Shown: one piece after another, positions 49,131 through 58,501 of the stretch
Layout: every line of letters begins with the position of its first letter
How positions within the stretch are numbered: the first letter of the stretch is position 1
Source: Halolamina pelagica
GTDB lineage: Archaea; Halobacteriota; Halobacteria; Halobacteriales; Haloferacaceae
Direction of reading: 5' to 3'
Assembly (NCBI RefSeq): GCF_001307315.1
Contig: NZ_LGUC01000001.1
Span: forward strand, 1,984,001 to 2,048,000
DNA: 64,000 nt
The notes under the pieces: generated by a model
Seen by the model: only the letters and a program-made list of their open reading frames with translations
What the model was told of the DNA's origin: nothing
Database searches by the model: none
Translations under genes and position numbers: made by a program

Positions 49131-49921
49131 TTACTCGAACGCCGCGACGAGGTCGTCGTGTGCGTGCCCGTTGGAGGCGATGATCCCGTCGGCACCGGGA
49201 GTCCAGCGGTCCCCCGCGAGATCGGTGACGGTGCCGCCGGCTTCGCGGACCAGATGAACCCCGCCCACCGTGTCCCACGGGGAGAGCGACATACTCGACA
49301 CGGCCGCGTCGAGTTCCCCCGCGGCGACCGAGGAGAGCGCGAACTGGGAGCTCCCGAACCGCCGACAGTCACCGAACTCGTCGACGATGATCGAGGTGTA
49401 CTCCGAGAGCTTCCGGCGGTTGGCCGGCGAGAGGCCGAATATCGGGTTGATCGTGAACGTCTCCGGACGCGTGCGCTGACTGACGCTGATCGGCTCACCG
49501 TTGCGCGTCGCCCCCTCGTCGCCGGCGGCGAAGCAGTCGCCGAGCGCGGGGAACTCGTTGACCGCGGCGACCCCTCGGCGCCCTCGGCGGCAGCGACCGA
49601 ACAGCACCAGATACGGTTGCCGGCGACGAAGTTGTTGGTGCCGTCGATGGGGTCGACGATCCACGCCCTCCCCGATTCCGGGAGTGTCTTCTGGGTCTCG
49701 ATCTCCGGCAGCTCCTCCTCACCGACGATGACTGCGTCCGGCTCGTCGGTTCGGAGGATGTTGGCAACGCGTCGCTGGACCTCCCGATCGAACTCCGTCA
49801 CCGAATCGAGCTCGTTTGCCTTCGTCTCCACCGTGAGCGGGCCGCGGAACCCGCCGTGTGCGACCTCGCCGCCGGTCGTGGCGGCCTCACGGGCGAGAGA
49901 GAGCGATGTCGTCGCGTCCAT
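49131..49921 (-). CDS. Inositol monophosphatase / fructose-bisphosphatase family enzyme (one frameshift)
   Basis: 263 residues after repair. The metal-binding sites VIVGEEELPE, WIVDPIDGTNNF and SPWDTVGGVHLVREAGG define the IMPase superfamily. Archaeal members often hydrolyse both inositol-1-phosphate and fructose-1,6-bisphosphate. The frame breaks at the C run 49571-49574, where repair gives AEGVAAVNEFPALGD. The gene is divergent from the RPA operon, with 127 bases between starts. Confidence 0.9.
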
Positions 49922-50016
49922 ACCGCTCTCGTACGGCCCGAGATGCAAGGGTGGTTCGGTCCGACAATGGCTTCGAGGGACTCCTCGCCGACGCGACCGG
50001 GACCGCGCGGACGAAC

Positions 50017-50024
50017 GCTTATTA
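50017..50024 (+). promoter_or_regulatory. TATA-like box of RPA operon
   Basis: CTTATTAG, 25 to 32 bases before the ATG at 50049, predicting a leaderless operon transcript. Confidence 0.55.
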
Positions 50025-50048
50025 GCTATCGCGGCCCAACTCCCCACG

Positions 50049-51329
50049 ATGGACGTAGATAAGCACGCCGACGAGCTTGCCTCCGCTCTCGGTGTTGACA
50101 AAGAGGAGGTCAAAGAGGATCTGGAGAACCTGCTCCAGTACAGCGTCCCGATCGACGAAGCCAAACAGAGCGTCCGCCGGAAACACGGCGGCGGTGGCGG
50201 CGGCGGCGACGCCACGCCCGAATCGCTCGACGTGGCGGACCTGACGACCGAGCACGACAACGTCACCGTGACGGTTCGGGTGCTCACCAAGGGGACTCGC
50301 TCGATCCGGTACCAGGGCGAGGACATCACCATCCGCGAGGGCGAGTTCGCCGACGAGACCGGCACGGTCTCCTACACCGCCTGGCAGGAGTTCGGCTTCG
50401 AGCCGGGCGACAGCATCACCGTCGGCAACGCCGGCGTCCGCGAGTGGGAGGGCCATCCAGAACTCAACCTGGGCGACAGCACCAGCGTCGCCCTGGAGAG
50501 CGACGAGGTCGAGGTACCGTACGGGATCGGCGGCGAGCGCGACCTGATCGACCTCGAACCCGGCGATCGCGGGCGAACCGTCGAGGTGAACGTCGTGGAA
50601 GTGGAGGAGCGAACCATCGACGGCCGGGACGGCGAGACCGAGATCCTCTCGGGCGTCATCGGCGACGAGACCGGCCGGCTCCCCTTCACCGACTGGGACC
50701 CGCATCCGGAGATCGAGACGGGCGAGAGCGTCCGGCTCGCGGACGTGTACGTCCGGGAGTACCGCGGCGCCCCCTCGGTGAACGTCTCGGAGTTCTCCAC
50801 GGTCGAAGCGCTCGACGCCCCCGTCACCGTCACCGACTCGGCGCCGTCGATGTCGATCGGCGACGCCGTCACGGCGGGCGGCCTGTTCGACGTGGCGCTG
50901 TCCGGTAACGTGATCGAAGTCCGTGACGGCTCCGGGCTGATCGAACGCTGTCCGGAGTGCAACCGCGCGATCCAGAACGGCGAGTGTCGCTCCCACGGCG
51001 ACGTGGAGGGCGTCGACGACCTCCGGACGAAGGCGATCCTCGACGACGGCACGGGGACGTGTACGGTGATCCTCGGCCGCGAGCTCACCGAGTCGATCTA
51101 CGGCGGCGACCTCGACGACGCGCGCGATGCCGCCCGCGAGGCGATGGACCGCGAGGTCGTCGCCGAAGACATCGCCGCGGAACTGGTCGGCGACGCCTAC
51201 CGCGCCCGCGGCTCGCTGTCCGTCGACGAGTACGGCGCGAACCTCAACGCCGACGCGTTCGAGCCGGTCGACGAGGATCCCGAGACGGCCGCGCGCGACC
51301 TGCTCGCGGAACTGGGGGTGGGCGCATGA
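50049..51329 (+). CDS. rpa1: Replication protein A (RPA), single-stranded DNA-binding protein with zinc finger
   Basis: 426 residues, uninterrupted. After an N-terminal helical part and a poly-Gly spacer, three OB-fold-like segments follow (VTVRVLTKGTRSIRYQGED; VNVVEVEERTIDGRDGETE; VALSGNVIEVRDGSG), then a zinc finger CPECNRAIQNGECRSH. This is the architecture of euryarchaeal RPA that coats single-stranded DNA in replication and repair. It heads a three-gene operon with RPAP and a phosphoesterase, matching the Haloferax rpa1-rpap1-rpe arrangement known from the literature; the gene symbol follows that synteny. Confidence 0.93.
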   Translation: MDVDKHADELASALGVDKEEVKEDLENLLQYSVPIDEAKQSVRRKHGGGGGGGDATPESLDVADLTTEHDNVTVTVRVLTKGTRSIRYQGEDITIREGEFADETGTVSYTAWQEFGFEPGDSITVGNAGVREWEGHPELNLGDSTSVALESDEVEVPYGIGGERDLIDLEPGDRGRTVEVNVVEVEERTIDGRDGETEILSGVIGDETGRLPFTDWDPHPEIETGESVRLADVYVREYRGAPSVNVSEFSTVEALDAPVTVTDSAPSMSIGDAVTAGGLFDVALSGNVIEVRDGSGLIERCPECNRAIQNGECRSHGDVEGVDDLRTKAILDDGTGTCTVILGRELTESIYGGDLDDARDAAREAMDREVVAEDIAAELVGDAYRARGSLSVDEYGANLNADAFEPVDEDPETAARDLLAELGVGA

Positions 51330-52917
51330 GCGCCGACGGCGGTCCGGGGAACCGCGAGGTCGCTCGCCGACTGTTCGCCGCGGAGTTCGACGACGCCAGC
51401 CTCTCGTACTCCGAGAGCGACGAGGAGCGTGCCCCCAACTACGTCGTGACGCCGACCGGCGCACGCGTGAACCGCCTGTTCGCCGTCGGCGTCCTCACCG
51501 AGGTCGAGCAGGTGAACGAGGACAGCCTCCGCGGGCGCGTCGTCGACCCGACGGGCGCGTTCGTCACCTACGCCGGCCAGTACCAGCCCGACGAACACGC
51601 GTTCCTGAACCGGACCGAGCCGCCGACGTTCGTCGCCCTCTCCGGGAAGGCGCGCACGTTCGAGCCGGAGGACTCCGACCGCGTGTTCACCTCCGTCCGG
51701 CCGGAGAGCATCAACGAGGTCGACGCCGACACTCGGGATCGCTGGGTGGTTTCGGCCGCCGAGCGAACCCTGTACCGGATCGCGATCTTCGCCGAGGCGC
51801 TCGACTCGGGGCTGCGCGGCGACGACCTCCGCGCGGCGTTCGAAACCACGAGCGTCGATCCCTCCCTGGCCGCCGGTATCCCGAAAGCCATCGAGCACTA
51901 CGGCACCGGAACGGCCTACCTGGAAGCCGTCCGCGAACTCGCAGTCGAAGCGGTCGAACAGGTCGCCGGCGAACGCGACGCTGTCGGCGCGCTCGAGGCC
52001 GAACCGGGCGAGGGGGGCCCGTCGAACTAGGACCGCTTCCCGAGGTCGCCATCGATCTCGGCGGCGCCGCGAGCCAGGTCGAGGCCACGACCGAGGCACC
52101 GACGGAACCCGAGACCACCGAGACCGCCGAAGTGGAAACGGCGACAGAAACAGCCGAGGAGGCGCAACCGGCGTCCGAACCCGCCGAGGAAGCGGAGCCC
52201 CCAGCTGACGAGACTGCGCCAGACGAAGACGAGCCGGCAGCCGGCGAAGACGTGTCCACAGACGCGGAAGCGACGACTGCCGAGGCGGCGGAACCGACAG
52301 CCACGGCCGACGACGAGCCGGCCACGGAGACGACACCGACAGGCGAGCCAGCCGACGAACCGGCCGCTGCCGACGCGGACGACGAGTCAGCCGAAATCGC
52401 CGCCGACGGCGAGGAACTCGGGGACTTCGACGCCGGCGGGTCGGTCCAGGAGACCGTCGAGAGCGAGGCCGAGGAGCTCGAGGATTTCGACCCCGAGGAA
52501 ACCGTCGACGACGAGGAGGCGCTGACCGAAAGCGAGCGCCAGGAGGTCAAAGAGGAGTTCGGCACCGAGTTCTCGACCGGCACCGAGGTCGACGAGCCCG
52601 GCGAGGCCGGCATCGACGTGCCCACCTCCGAGGAGGAACTGGAGGAGATCGAGTCCGAGATGGCCGACGAGGAGGAGCCGGCCGAGGAGTCCGCCGACGA
52701 GGCGGCGTCGGAGGAGCACGAGTACGACCTCGAGGACGCCGTCGTCGACGCGATGGCCGAACTCGACGACGGTGACGGCGCCGACCGTGACGCCGTGGTC
52801 GACCGCGTCGTCGACGAGTACGGCGCCGACCCCGACGCCGTCGACGACGCGATCCAGGGGGCGATGATGAGCGGGAAGTGCTACGAGCCCAACGACGGCA
52901 CCCTCAAGGCGATCTGA
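51326..52917 (+). CDS. rpap1: RPA-associated protein with long acidic linker (one frameshift)
   Basis: 530 residues after repair. Residues 1-235 are the COG3390-type OB-fold domain (NREVARRLFAAEFDDASLSY; RGRVVDPTGAFVTYAGQYQ; PTFVALSGKAR). Next come about 200 residues dominated by Glu, Asp, Ala, Pro and Thr, then a C-terminal winged-helix-like domain (LEDAVVDAMAELDDGDGADR and DAIQGAMMSGKCYEP) resembling the end of RPA32. RPAPs bind their cognate RPA. Start overlaps the rpa1 stop by four bases. The frame breaks at the G run 52012-52017; unrepaired, the tail would be lost. Confidence 0.9.
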
Positions 52918-53690
52918 TGGGGCGGCCAGCGGTCGATCCCATCCCCGACGCCCCGGCGGCGACACTCGATCTCGGCGCCGAGCGTGCGCTGGCGGTCGCC
53001 GACTACCACGCGGGCATCGAGGTCGGCCTGCGCTACGAACGCGGCGTCGAACTCGACTCCAACGCCGACCAGCGCCGGGAGCGACTGCTCTCCCTGCTGG
53101 ATCGAACAGCTGCCGACCGCGTGGTCGTCCTCGGCGATCTGGTCCACCGGATCGCCGAACCCGGCGGCGACGAAGCCGAGGAGGTACGCGACCTGCTCGA
53201 CGCCCTCGACGCTCGCGGCGTACCGCTGACGCTCGCCCGGGGCAACCACGACGGCGGCGTCGCCGACGTGTTCCCCGACCGGATCGACCTGCTTCCTGCC
53301 GAGGGCGTCAGGAGCGGCGACGTGGGGCTGGTTCACGGCCACACCTGGCCCGGCGCCGAGGCGCTCTCGGCGTCGACGCTCTGTATGGGCCACGAGCATC
53401 CCTCGGTTCGCCTGACCGACGAGGTCGGCGGGAGCCGGGTCGAGCGGGCGTGGCTCCGCGGCCCGCTCCGACGGGAGCCGTTTCTCGAGGCAGTTGACGA
53501 AGCCGCCGACGGCCTCGACTGGAACGATCCGGAGCTGGTGGTGTTCCCCGCGTTCAACGATCGTTCGGGCGGGACGTGGATCAACGTCGAGGGGGAGTCG
53601 TTCCTCGCGCCCTTCCTCCCCGAGGCACTAGCCGGCGGGGAGGCGTACCTGACCGACGGCACGCGGTTGGGCCCGTATCGGGAGATCTAG
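52917..53690 (+). CDS. rpe: Calcineurin-like metallophosphoesterase of the RPA operon
   Basis: 257 residues. Metal-binding motifs are in order: ALAVADYHAGIEVG, VVVLGDLVH, LARGNHDGG, VHGHTWPG and GHEHPS. It belongs to the MPE family found next to rpa and rpap in haloarchaea (COG1407). Its enzymatic target is not known; nuclease or nucleotide phosphatase activity is possible. ATG overlaps the RPAP stop by one base (TGATG), so all three proteins are coupled. Confidence 0.92.
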   Translation: MGRPAVDPIPDAPAATLDLGAERALAVADYHAGIEVGLRYERGVELDSNADQRRERLLSLLDRTAADRVVVLGDLVHRIAEPGGDEAEEVRDLLDALDARGVPLTLARGNHDGGVADVFPDRIDLLPAEGVRSGDVGLVHGHTWPGAEALSASTLCMGHEHPSVRLTDEVGGSRVERAWLRGPLRREPFLEAVDEAADGLDWNDPELVVFPAFNDRSGGTWINVEGESFLAPFLPEALAGGEAYLTDGTRLGPYREI

Positions 53691-53950
53691 ACGAACAGGG
53701 CGATCGTCCCGACGACCGCGGCGGCGACGGCAGCCCACCACACCGCCGTGGGCTCGTCGGGGCCGCCCGCCCACTGGGGACGGGCGACGCCGAGGAGGGC
53801 GACGACCGTCAGCAGCAGGAACCCGACGAGTGCGGCGGCGTTCCCCGGCCACACGCCGACACGAACCACCGCGACCCCCCACGAGAGGCTCTGCGTGGCG
53901 CCGAGCCAGCAGAGAGCGAGCCAGAACGTACGGCGGGTGGAGAGTGCCAC
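53687..53950 (-). CDS. Small three-helix membrane protein
   Basis: 87 residues with three hydrophobic segments (FWLALCWLGATQSLSWGVAV, ALVGFLLLTVVALLGVA, VWWAAVAAAVVGTIALF) and very few charges. Family not recognised. It converges on the phosphoesterase gene with a four-base overlap (CTAG contains both stops). Nothing indicates a link to the RPA operon. Confidence 0.6.
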   Translation of the reverse strand: MALSTRRTFWLALCWLGATQSLSWGVAVVRVGVWPGNAAALVGFLLLTVVALLGVARPQWAGGPDEPTAVWWAAVAAAVVGTIALFV

Positions 53951-54023
53951 GCTCGGAAGGGGGCGCGACCGCGGAAAAACTGTCGGGCGAAATCCTGAAG
54001 CCGGCGGCGGGGGAGGCTCGGCT

Positions 54024-54571
54024 ATGAACGTTCGTGACGCGAAGCCGGAAGACGCCGCGGAGATCGCTGCGGTCGCCAGCGCGTCGTGGCACGCCGCCTA
54101 CGACGACCTGTTGGGTGCCGACACCGTCGAGGCGACCGTCGACTCGTGGTACGACGCCGACTCGCTTCGCGAGGAGATCCGGGAGACGGGGGAGGGGGCG
54201 GTTGCTTTCTGGTCGCCGATGCCGACGGAGTGATCGGCTTCGCCAACGCGGGGCCGGCGCGAGACCGGGAGGGCGATCCGGCGGGGCCGGAGGCGTTCTT
54301 TTCGCGGCTCTACGTCGCGCCCGACTCCTGGGGCGAGGGCATCGGGACGAAACTCACGGCGACGGTCGCCAGACAGCTGGCGGACGCAGGGCTCGAACGG
54401 GTCTGGCTGGAGGTGTTCGAAGCCAACGAGCGCGGCCGGTCGTTCTACGAGTCGGTCGGGTTCGAGCGGATCGGAAGCGTGACCGAGACGTTCGGCGGAC
54501 GGGACGTGACGACGGTGCATCTGTCGGCACCGGTCCCAGCGCTGGTCGAAGCGACGCCGGCAGTCGAATAG
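54024..54571 (+). CDS. GNAT family N-acetyltransferase (one frameshift)
   Basis: 182 residues after repair. The N-terminus MNVRDAKPEDAAEIAAVASA and the acetyl-CoA loop RLYVAPDSWGEGIGTKLTA, followed by VWLEVFEANERGRSFYESVG, are typical GNAT features. It transfers acetyl groups to an amine of unknown identity. The frame breaks in the G runs near 54188-54198, with 54194-54198 the best candidate (repair gives GEGGCFLVADADG). Stand-alone gene. Confidence 0.88.
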
Positions 54572-54619
54572 AGTACCGACGGCGCAAGCTTCATCCCGGT
54601 GAGCGGCGTCCACGTCTGC

Positions 54620-54805
54620 ATGAGCGACCTCCTTCGCACGCCCGAGCGCCGCACTTGCGAGCGCTGTGGGCGGGTCGAACAGTACGACGACGGCGTCTGG
54701 CGAGCCGAGGGGCTCGGGAATCTGTACTGCATCCACGAGTGGGATATCGACGGCACGTTCGTGCCGATCAAACGCGACCGGTCAGTGGCTGCCGAGGAGT
54801 GCTGA
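54620..54805 (+). CDS. HEWD family small zinc-binding protein
   Basis: 61 residues. A single CERCGR knuckle near residue 12 and the diagnostic CIHEWDIDGTFV give the family its name; Cys and His residues likely hold one zinc. These proteins are confined to haloarchaea and have no assigned function. ATG 54620 (MSDLLRTPERR) is preferred over the in-frame codon seven residues upstream because the family begins here. Confidence 0.8.
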   Translation: MSDLLRTPERRTCERCGRVEQYDDGVWRAEGLGNLYCIHEWDIDGTFVPIKRDRSVAAEEC

Positions 54806-54815
54806 CCCGACTGTT

Positions 54816-55495
54816 CTACTCGCCCTCTGCGTTCCGTACCGCCCGAAGCGCGTCGAGAGTGCCGTCGATGTAGCCACGGTCGAGCACGAAATCGGCCGCC
54901 CGGGCCGCGGTCTCGTCGGCGTTGGCGACGGCGTAGGCCTCCCCGACCACGTCGAACATCGAAGCGTCGTTCTCGCTGTCGCCGACGGCGACGAACGCGG
55001 CCGGGTCGTAGCCGAGCACCTCGGCGACGCCCGTCAGGGCTGCCCCTTTGCTCACGCCGGGCGTCGTGAGGTGGAACGCGTAGCCCGTGTCGACGAACTC
55101 GAGTTCGAACTCCCCGGCCACCGTCCGGAGGAGCTCCTCGTCGGCGGTTCGGCTGACGGCCACCTCGGTCTCCCGCCACCGGTTGATCGTGTCGACGCCG
55201 TCCCAGCCGAGCTCGCCGCCGCGGTCCTCGAACGCGGTGATCGCGGCGTCGACGCGTTCGGGGTCGCCCGCGTAACGCAGGTCGCCGTCCGCGAGCGCGA
55301 CACCACCGTTCTCGGCGACGACGCGTTCGGGATGCCGGCAAACTGACAGAGCGCGACCGGGTACGGGAACGACTTCCCGGTCGCGAGCACCACCGGCGCG
55401 TCCCAGTCGGCCAGCACTGAGAACGCTCGCGGCGCGATCGTGTGTTCGGGCGTCGTCAGCGTGCCGTCGATATCCAGCGCCAGCGGCGGCGTCAT
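54816..55495 (-). CDS. Phosphoglycolate phosphatase, archaeal HAD-IIB type (one frameshift)
   Basis: 226 residues after repair. The catalytic DxD motif is ALDIDGTLTTPE at the N-terminus; later motifs are ATGKSFPYP, the Lys in VSKGAAL and VGDSENDASMF. This is the archaeal (TA0175-like) phosphoglycolate phosphatase that removes 2-phosphoglycolate. The frame breaks at the G run 55329-55331; repair gives GIPERVVAENGGVAL. It converges on the HEWD gene. Confidence 0.9.
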
Positions 55496-55584
55496 GGGTC
55501 GAGGGCCGTGGGCGAGGGGCAAAACCCTCCCGAATAGGGGGCGAGAGAACAACCCTTTTCGCCGTGGCCCCGGAACCCCGAGGT

Positions 55585-56025
55585 ATGGCAGACGAACCCG
55601 ACGACACCGAGGACGCCGTCGAGGAGAACGGTGACGAGGAGGAGAAGTCCTTCCGCGAGCGCGTCGAGGAGATCCGCCAGCGACGCGAGGAGGAGCGCGA
55701 GGAAGGCGAGGCGCCCGGTCCGGGCGGGATGGGCGGCGGCCCGCCCGAGATGGGCGGCGACGGCCCCGGCGGCAACCCCTTCGCACAGATGATGTCCGGC
55801 ATGATGGGCGGCGGTGGCGGCCCCGGCGGGATGGGCGGCGGCGCGCCCGGCATGGGCGGCGGTCCCGGCGGCATGGGCGCGGAAGGCGCCGAGGAGGGCG
55901 GCGACGCCGGCGGCCGGCAGGCCCAGGCGACCGAAGACATGGTGCGGGAAGTGCGACAGCTCCGCGACGAGGTCCGCGACGCGACCCGCGAACTGCGACG
56001 GATCGCCGACGCGCTGGAAGACTGA
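55585..56025 (+). CDS. Gly/Met-rich low-complexity protein with flanking coiled coils
   Basis: 146 residues. Residues 1-42 are acidic then strongly charged helix (EKSFRERVEEIRQRREEERE). Residues ~43-105 are a low-complexity stretch of GG, GM, GGM and PGGM motifs holding about a dozen Met. Residues ~110-146 form a second heptad-like helix (DMVREVRQLRDEVRDATREL). No catalytic signature. The Met-rich centre could bind soft metals or drive condensation; the helices suggest oligomerisation. It is divergent from the phosphoglycolate phosphatase gene. Confidence 0.7.
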   Translation: MADEPDDTEDAVEENGDEEEKSFRERVEEIRQRREEEREEGEAPGPGGMGGGPPEMGGDGPGGNPFAQMMSGMMGGGGGPGGMGGGAPGMGGGPGGMGAEGAEEGGDAGGRQAQATEDMVREVRQLRDEVRDATRELRRIADALED

Positions 56026-56122
56026 GGCGACGGTTTTCTGCGGACGTTTTCGACCGACTACGGAGCCGCGCCGCTCGCGACCGTGTCGTCGCCCGCAGCA
56101 ACAGGGACCCGAACCCGGCCGG

Positions 56123-57196
56123 TCAGTCCGCGCTGGTCGGCTGCTGGTGGAACGGCGCGCTGGCGATACGCTCACGGAAGGAGGGGAGCGCGTCCCGACC
56201 CTTCGAACTCATCGCGCTCACGACCGCGAACACCTCCTTCCGGGACACTTTCACGCCCGACTCCGTCAGCACGTCCTCGGGGTGTTCGCGCACCTCACGG
56301 AGCGTCCCGACCGCGAGGAGGAACGGGACCGCCCACGCTTCGAGGGTGTTGCCGTCCCGGAGCGGCACGTGCTGGAGGTACGTGCCGGCGTCGTCGAGGT
56401 ACGAGCGCGCGAGATCCGTCGTGCGGCGGACGACCGAGGTGGCGCCCTCGCGTTTCTCGGGGTCGAGCACCTCGTCCTGTTCGACGCCCTCCTCGGCGAG
56501 CCACTCGGCGGGGAGGTAGACGTTGTTCTCCTCGCTGTAGTCGTCGTACACGTCCTTCGAGACGTTGACCAGCTGGAGCAGCAGGCCGAACTCCTCGGCG
56601 GTCTCGTAGAGCGTCTGCTCGCGCTCGGCGTCGATCTCGCCCCGGGTGACGAGATTGGTGATGAGGTTGCCCACGGTGCCGGCGGCGTAGTAGCAGTACT
56701 CCTCCAGTTCGCGCTTGTCGTCGATGCGGAGGCCGCCGTCGTCGGCGTAGCGCTCGACGAAGTCGGCCATGCCGTCGACCATCTCCCGGACCGGCGGGGT
56801 GATCGCCTCACGCACGTCGGCCGGCAGCGCGTCGAACGTCGCGACGATGCGGGGAGCGCTGGCGACGACAGCCCAGTCGGCGTTGCGTTCCGATTCGGGA
56901 GGCACCCACTCCGCGACCGAGTCGGCGAACGCCTCGGCGTCGGTCTCGTCGGTCGGGTCGATGGCTGCGTCGTAGGTCCGCAGGAGGGCTGCCTGCTCCG
57001 CGGGCGGGATGTGTGAGGCGTCCTCGACGGTGTCCGCCACCCGACAGAGGAGGTACCCGAGACAGATGTACGAGTCCATCGGCTCCTCGAGCACGTCGAC
57101 GGTGAGCGCGAACGTACGGGAGACGTCTTGGACGGCCTCGTGACACCACGCGAGGTCTTCGGACGGAACGTCTGCGAGGGGGTCGGGTCCGGGCAT
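56123..57196 (-). CDS. Squalene/phytoene synthase family enzyme, probable squalene synthase
   Basis: 357 residues, uninterrupted. The first Asp-rich motif is LLCRVADTVEDASH, the second NVSKDVYDDYSEENNVYLP, with the intervening YCYYAAGTVGNL helix; these bind the two prenyl diphosphates through magnesium. Length and the DTVED motif fit eukaryote-like squalene synthases (farnesyl diphosphate to squalene) rather than shorter haloarchaeal phytoene synthases. No membrane anchor is obvious. A TTTTAA element about 30 bases upstream of the ATG suggests a leaderless message. Confidence 0.87.
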   Translation of the reverse strand: MPGPDPLADVPSEDLAWCHEAVQDVSRTFALTVDVLEEPMDSYICLGYLLCRVADTVEDASHIPPAEQAALLRTYDAAIDPTDETDAEAFADSVAEWVPPESERNADWAVVASAPRIVATFDALPADVREAITPPVREMVDGMADFVERYADDGGLRIDDKRELEEYCYYAAGTVGNLITNLVTRGEIDAEREQTLYETAEEFGLLLQLVNVSKDVYDDYSEENNVYLPAEWLAEEGVEQDEVLDPEKREGATSVVRRTTDLARSYLDDAGTYLQHVPLRDGNTLEAWAVPFLLAVGTLREVREHPEDVLTESGVKVSRKEVFAVVSAMSSKGRDALPSFRERIASAPFHQQPTSAD

Positions 57197-57328
57197 TCGG
57201 TTTGTGGGCCCTATGACGAGCGGCGTTAAAAGTCTCTCCCAAGCGGGCCGCAAGCACGTTTCCGACCGCTCGCGGGGGGTCAGGACGGGGTAGAAAACCC
57301 TAAGCCCGCGCCGAAAGGACTCAAGGGT

Positions 57329-58470
57329 ATGGACTTTGGGCTGAACGCCGAGCAGCGACAGATCCGCGACACCGTCGCCGAGTTCGTCGACGAGGAGGTC
57401 GTCCCCGCGCCCCCGAGATCGACGACACTGACGACCACCCCGACGATCTGGTCGACCAGATGGCCGATCTGGGGCTGATGGGGATGCCGTTCCCGACGGA
57501 GTACGGCGGCGCCGGGCTCGACTACCACAGCTACGCGATCGGGATCGAGGAGATCTCCCGGGGCTCAGGCGGCCTCGGCACCATCGTCGCCGCCCACACT
57601 TCCCTGGCGGGGAACATGCTGTACGAGTTCGGCGACGAGCACCAGAAGGAGGAGTACCTCACGCCCCTCGCGGCCGGCGACGACCTCGGCGCGTTCGCGC
57701 TCTCGGAGGCGGGCGCGGGCAGCGACGTGCCCGCGATGACGACGACCGGGGAGAAAGACGGCGACGAGTACGTCATCAACGGCGGCAAGCTCTGGACCTC
57801 GAACGGCTCCGTGGCGGACACGGTCACCGTGTTCGCGAAGACCGACCCCGATGCGGGCAACAAGGGGATCTCCGCGTTCGTGGTCCGGCCCGAGGAGGAC
57901 GACGGCTTCATCGTCGAGAACACCGAGCACAAACTCGGCGACAAGGGCTGTCAGACGGCGGAGCTCCGGTTCGACGACCTCCGGCTCCACGAGGACCGAC
58001 TCATCGGCGACGAGGGTGACGGGTTCGTGCAGGCGCTCAAAACGCTCAACGGCGGCCGCATCTCCATCGCCGCCCGCGGCGTCGGCATCGCCCGCGCCGC
58101 CAAGGAGGCCGCCGCGGACTACGCCACCGACCGCGAGCAGTTCGACCAGCCCATCTCGGAGTTCCAGGCGATCCAGCACAAACTCGCCGACATGGACACG
58201 AAACTACAGGCCGCGAAGCTGCTGATGCACAAGGCCGCGGACCTGAAGATGCGCGACGAGGACTACATCAAGGAGGCCGCCCAGGCGAAGCTCTACGCCA
58301 GCGAGGTGAGCCGTGAGGTGGCCAACGAGGCGATCCAGGTCCACGGCGGCTACGGCTACACGAAGGACTTCCCTGTCGAGCGCTACTACCGCGACGCGAA
58401 GCTGAACGAGATTTACGAGGGCACCAGCGAGGTGCTGCGGAACACGATCGCCCAGCAGCTACTGGACTGA
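57329..58470 (+). CDS. Acyl-CoA dehydrogenase (one frameshift)
   Basis: 380 residues after repair. FAD enzyme that introduces a 2,3 double bond into acyl-CoA in fatty acid or amino acid breakdown. Signatures are FALSEAGAGSDVPAM, GGKLWTSNGSVADT and the catalytic Glu region IYEGTSEVLRNTIAQQL. The frame breaks near the N-terminus at the C run 57410-57414; repair gives VVPAPPEIDDTDDHP. ATG 57329 gives the standard N-terminus MDFGLNAEQRQIRD. Substrate length cannot be told; no beta-oxidation genes adjoin. Confidence 0.93.
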
Positions 58471-58501
58471 GCCGATTCCCCCGGCTGGCCGAGCCGGAAG
58501 C

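Noticed and set aside
52000-52040. Programmed ribosomal frameshifting in the RPAP gene at a six-G run
   Set aside because: The same one-base deficit occurs at many unrelated genes without common slippery sequence or downstream structure, so a technical cause is simpler.
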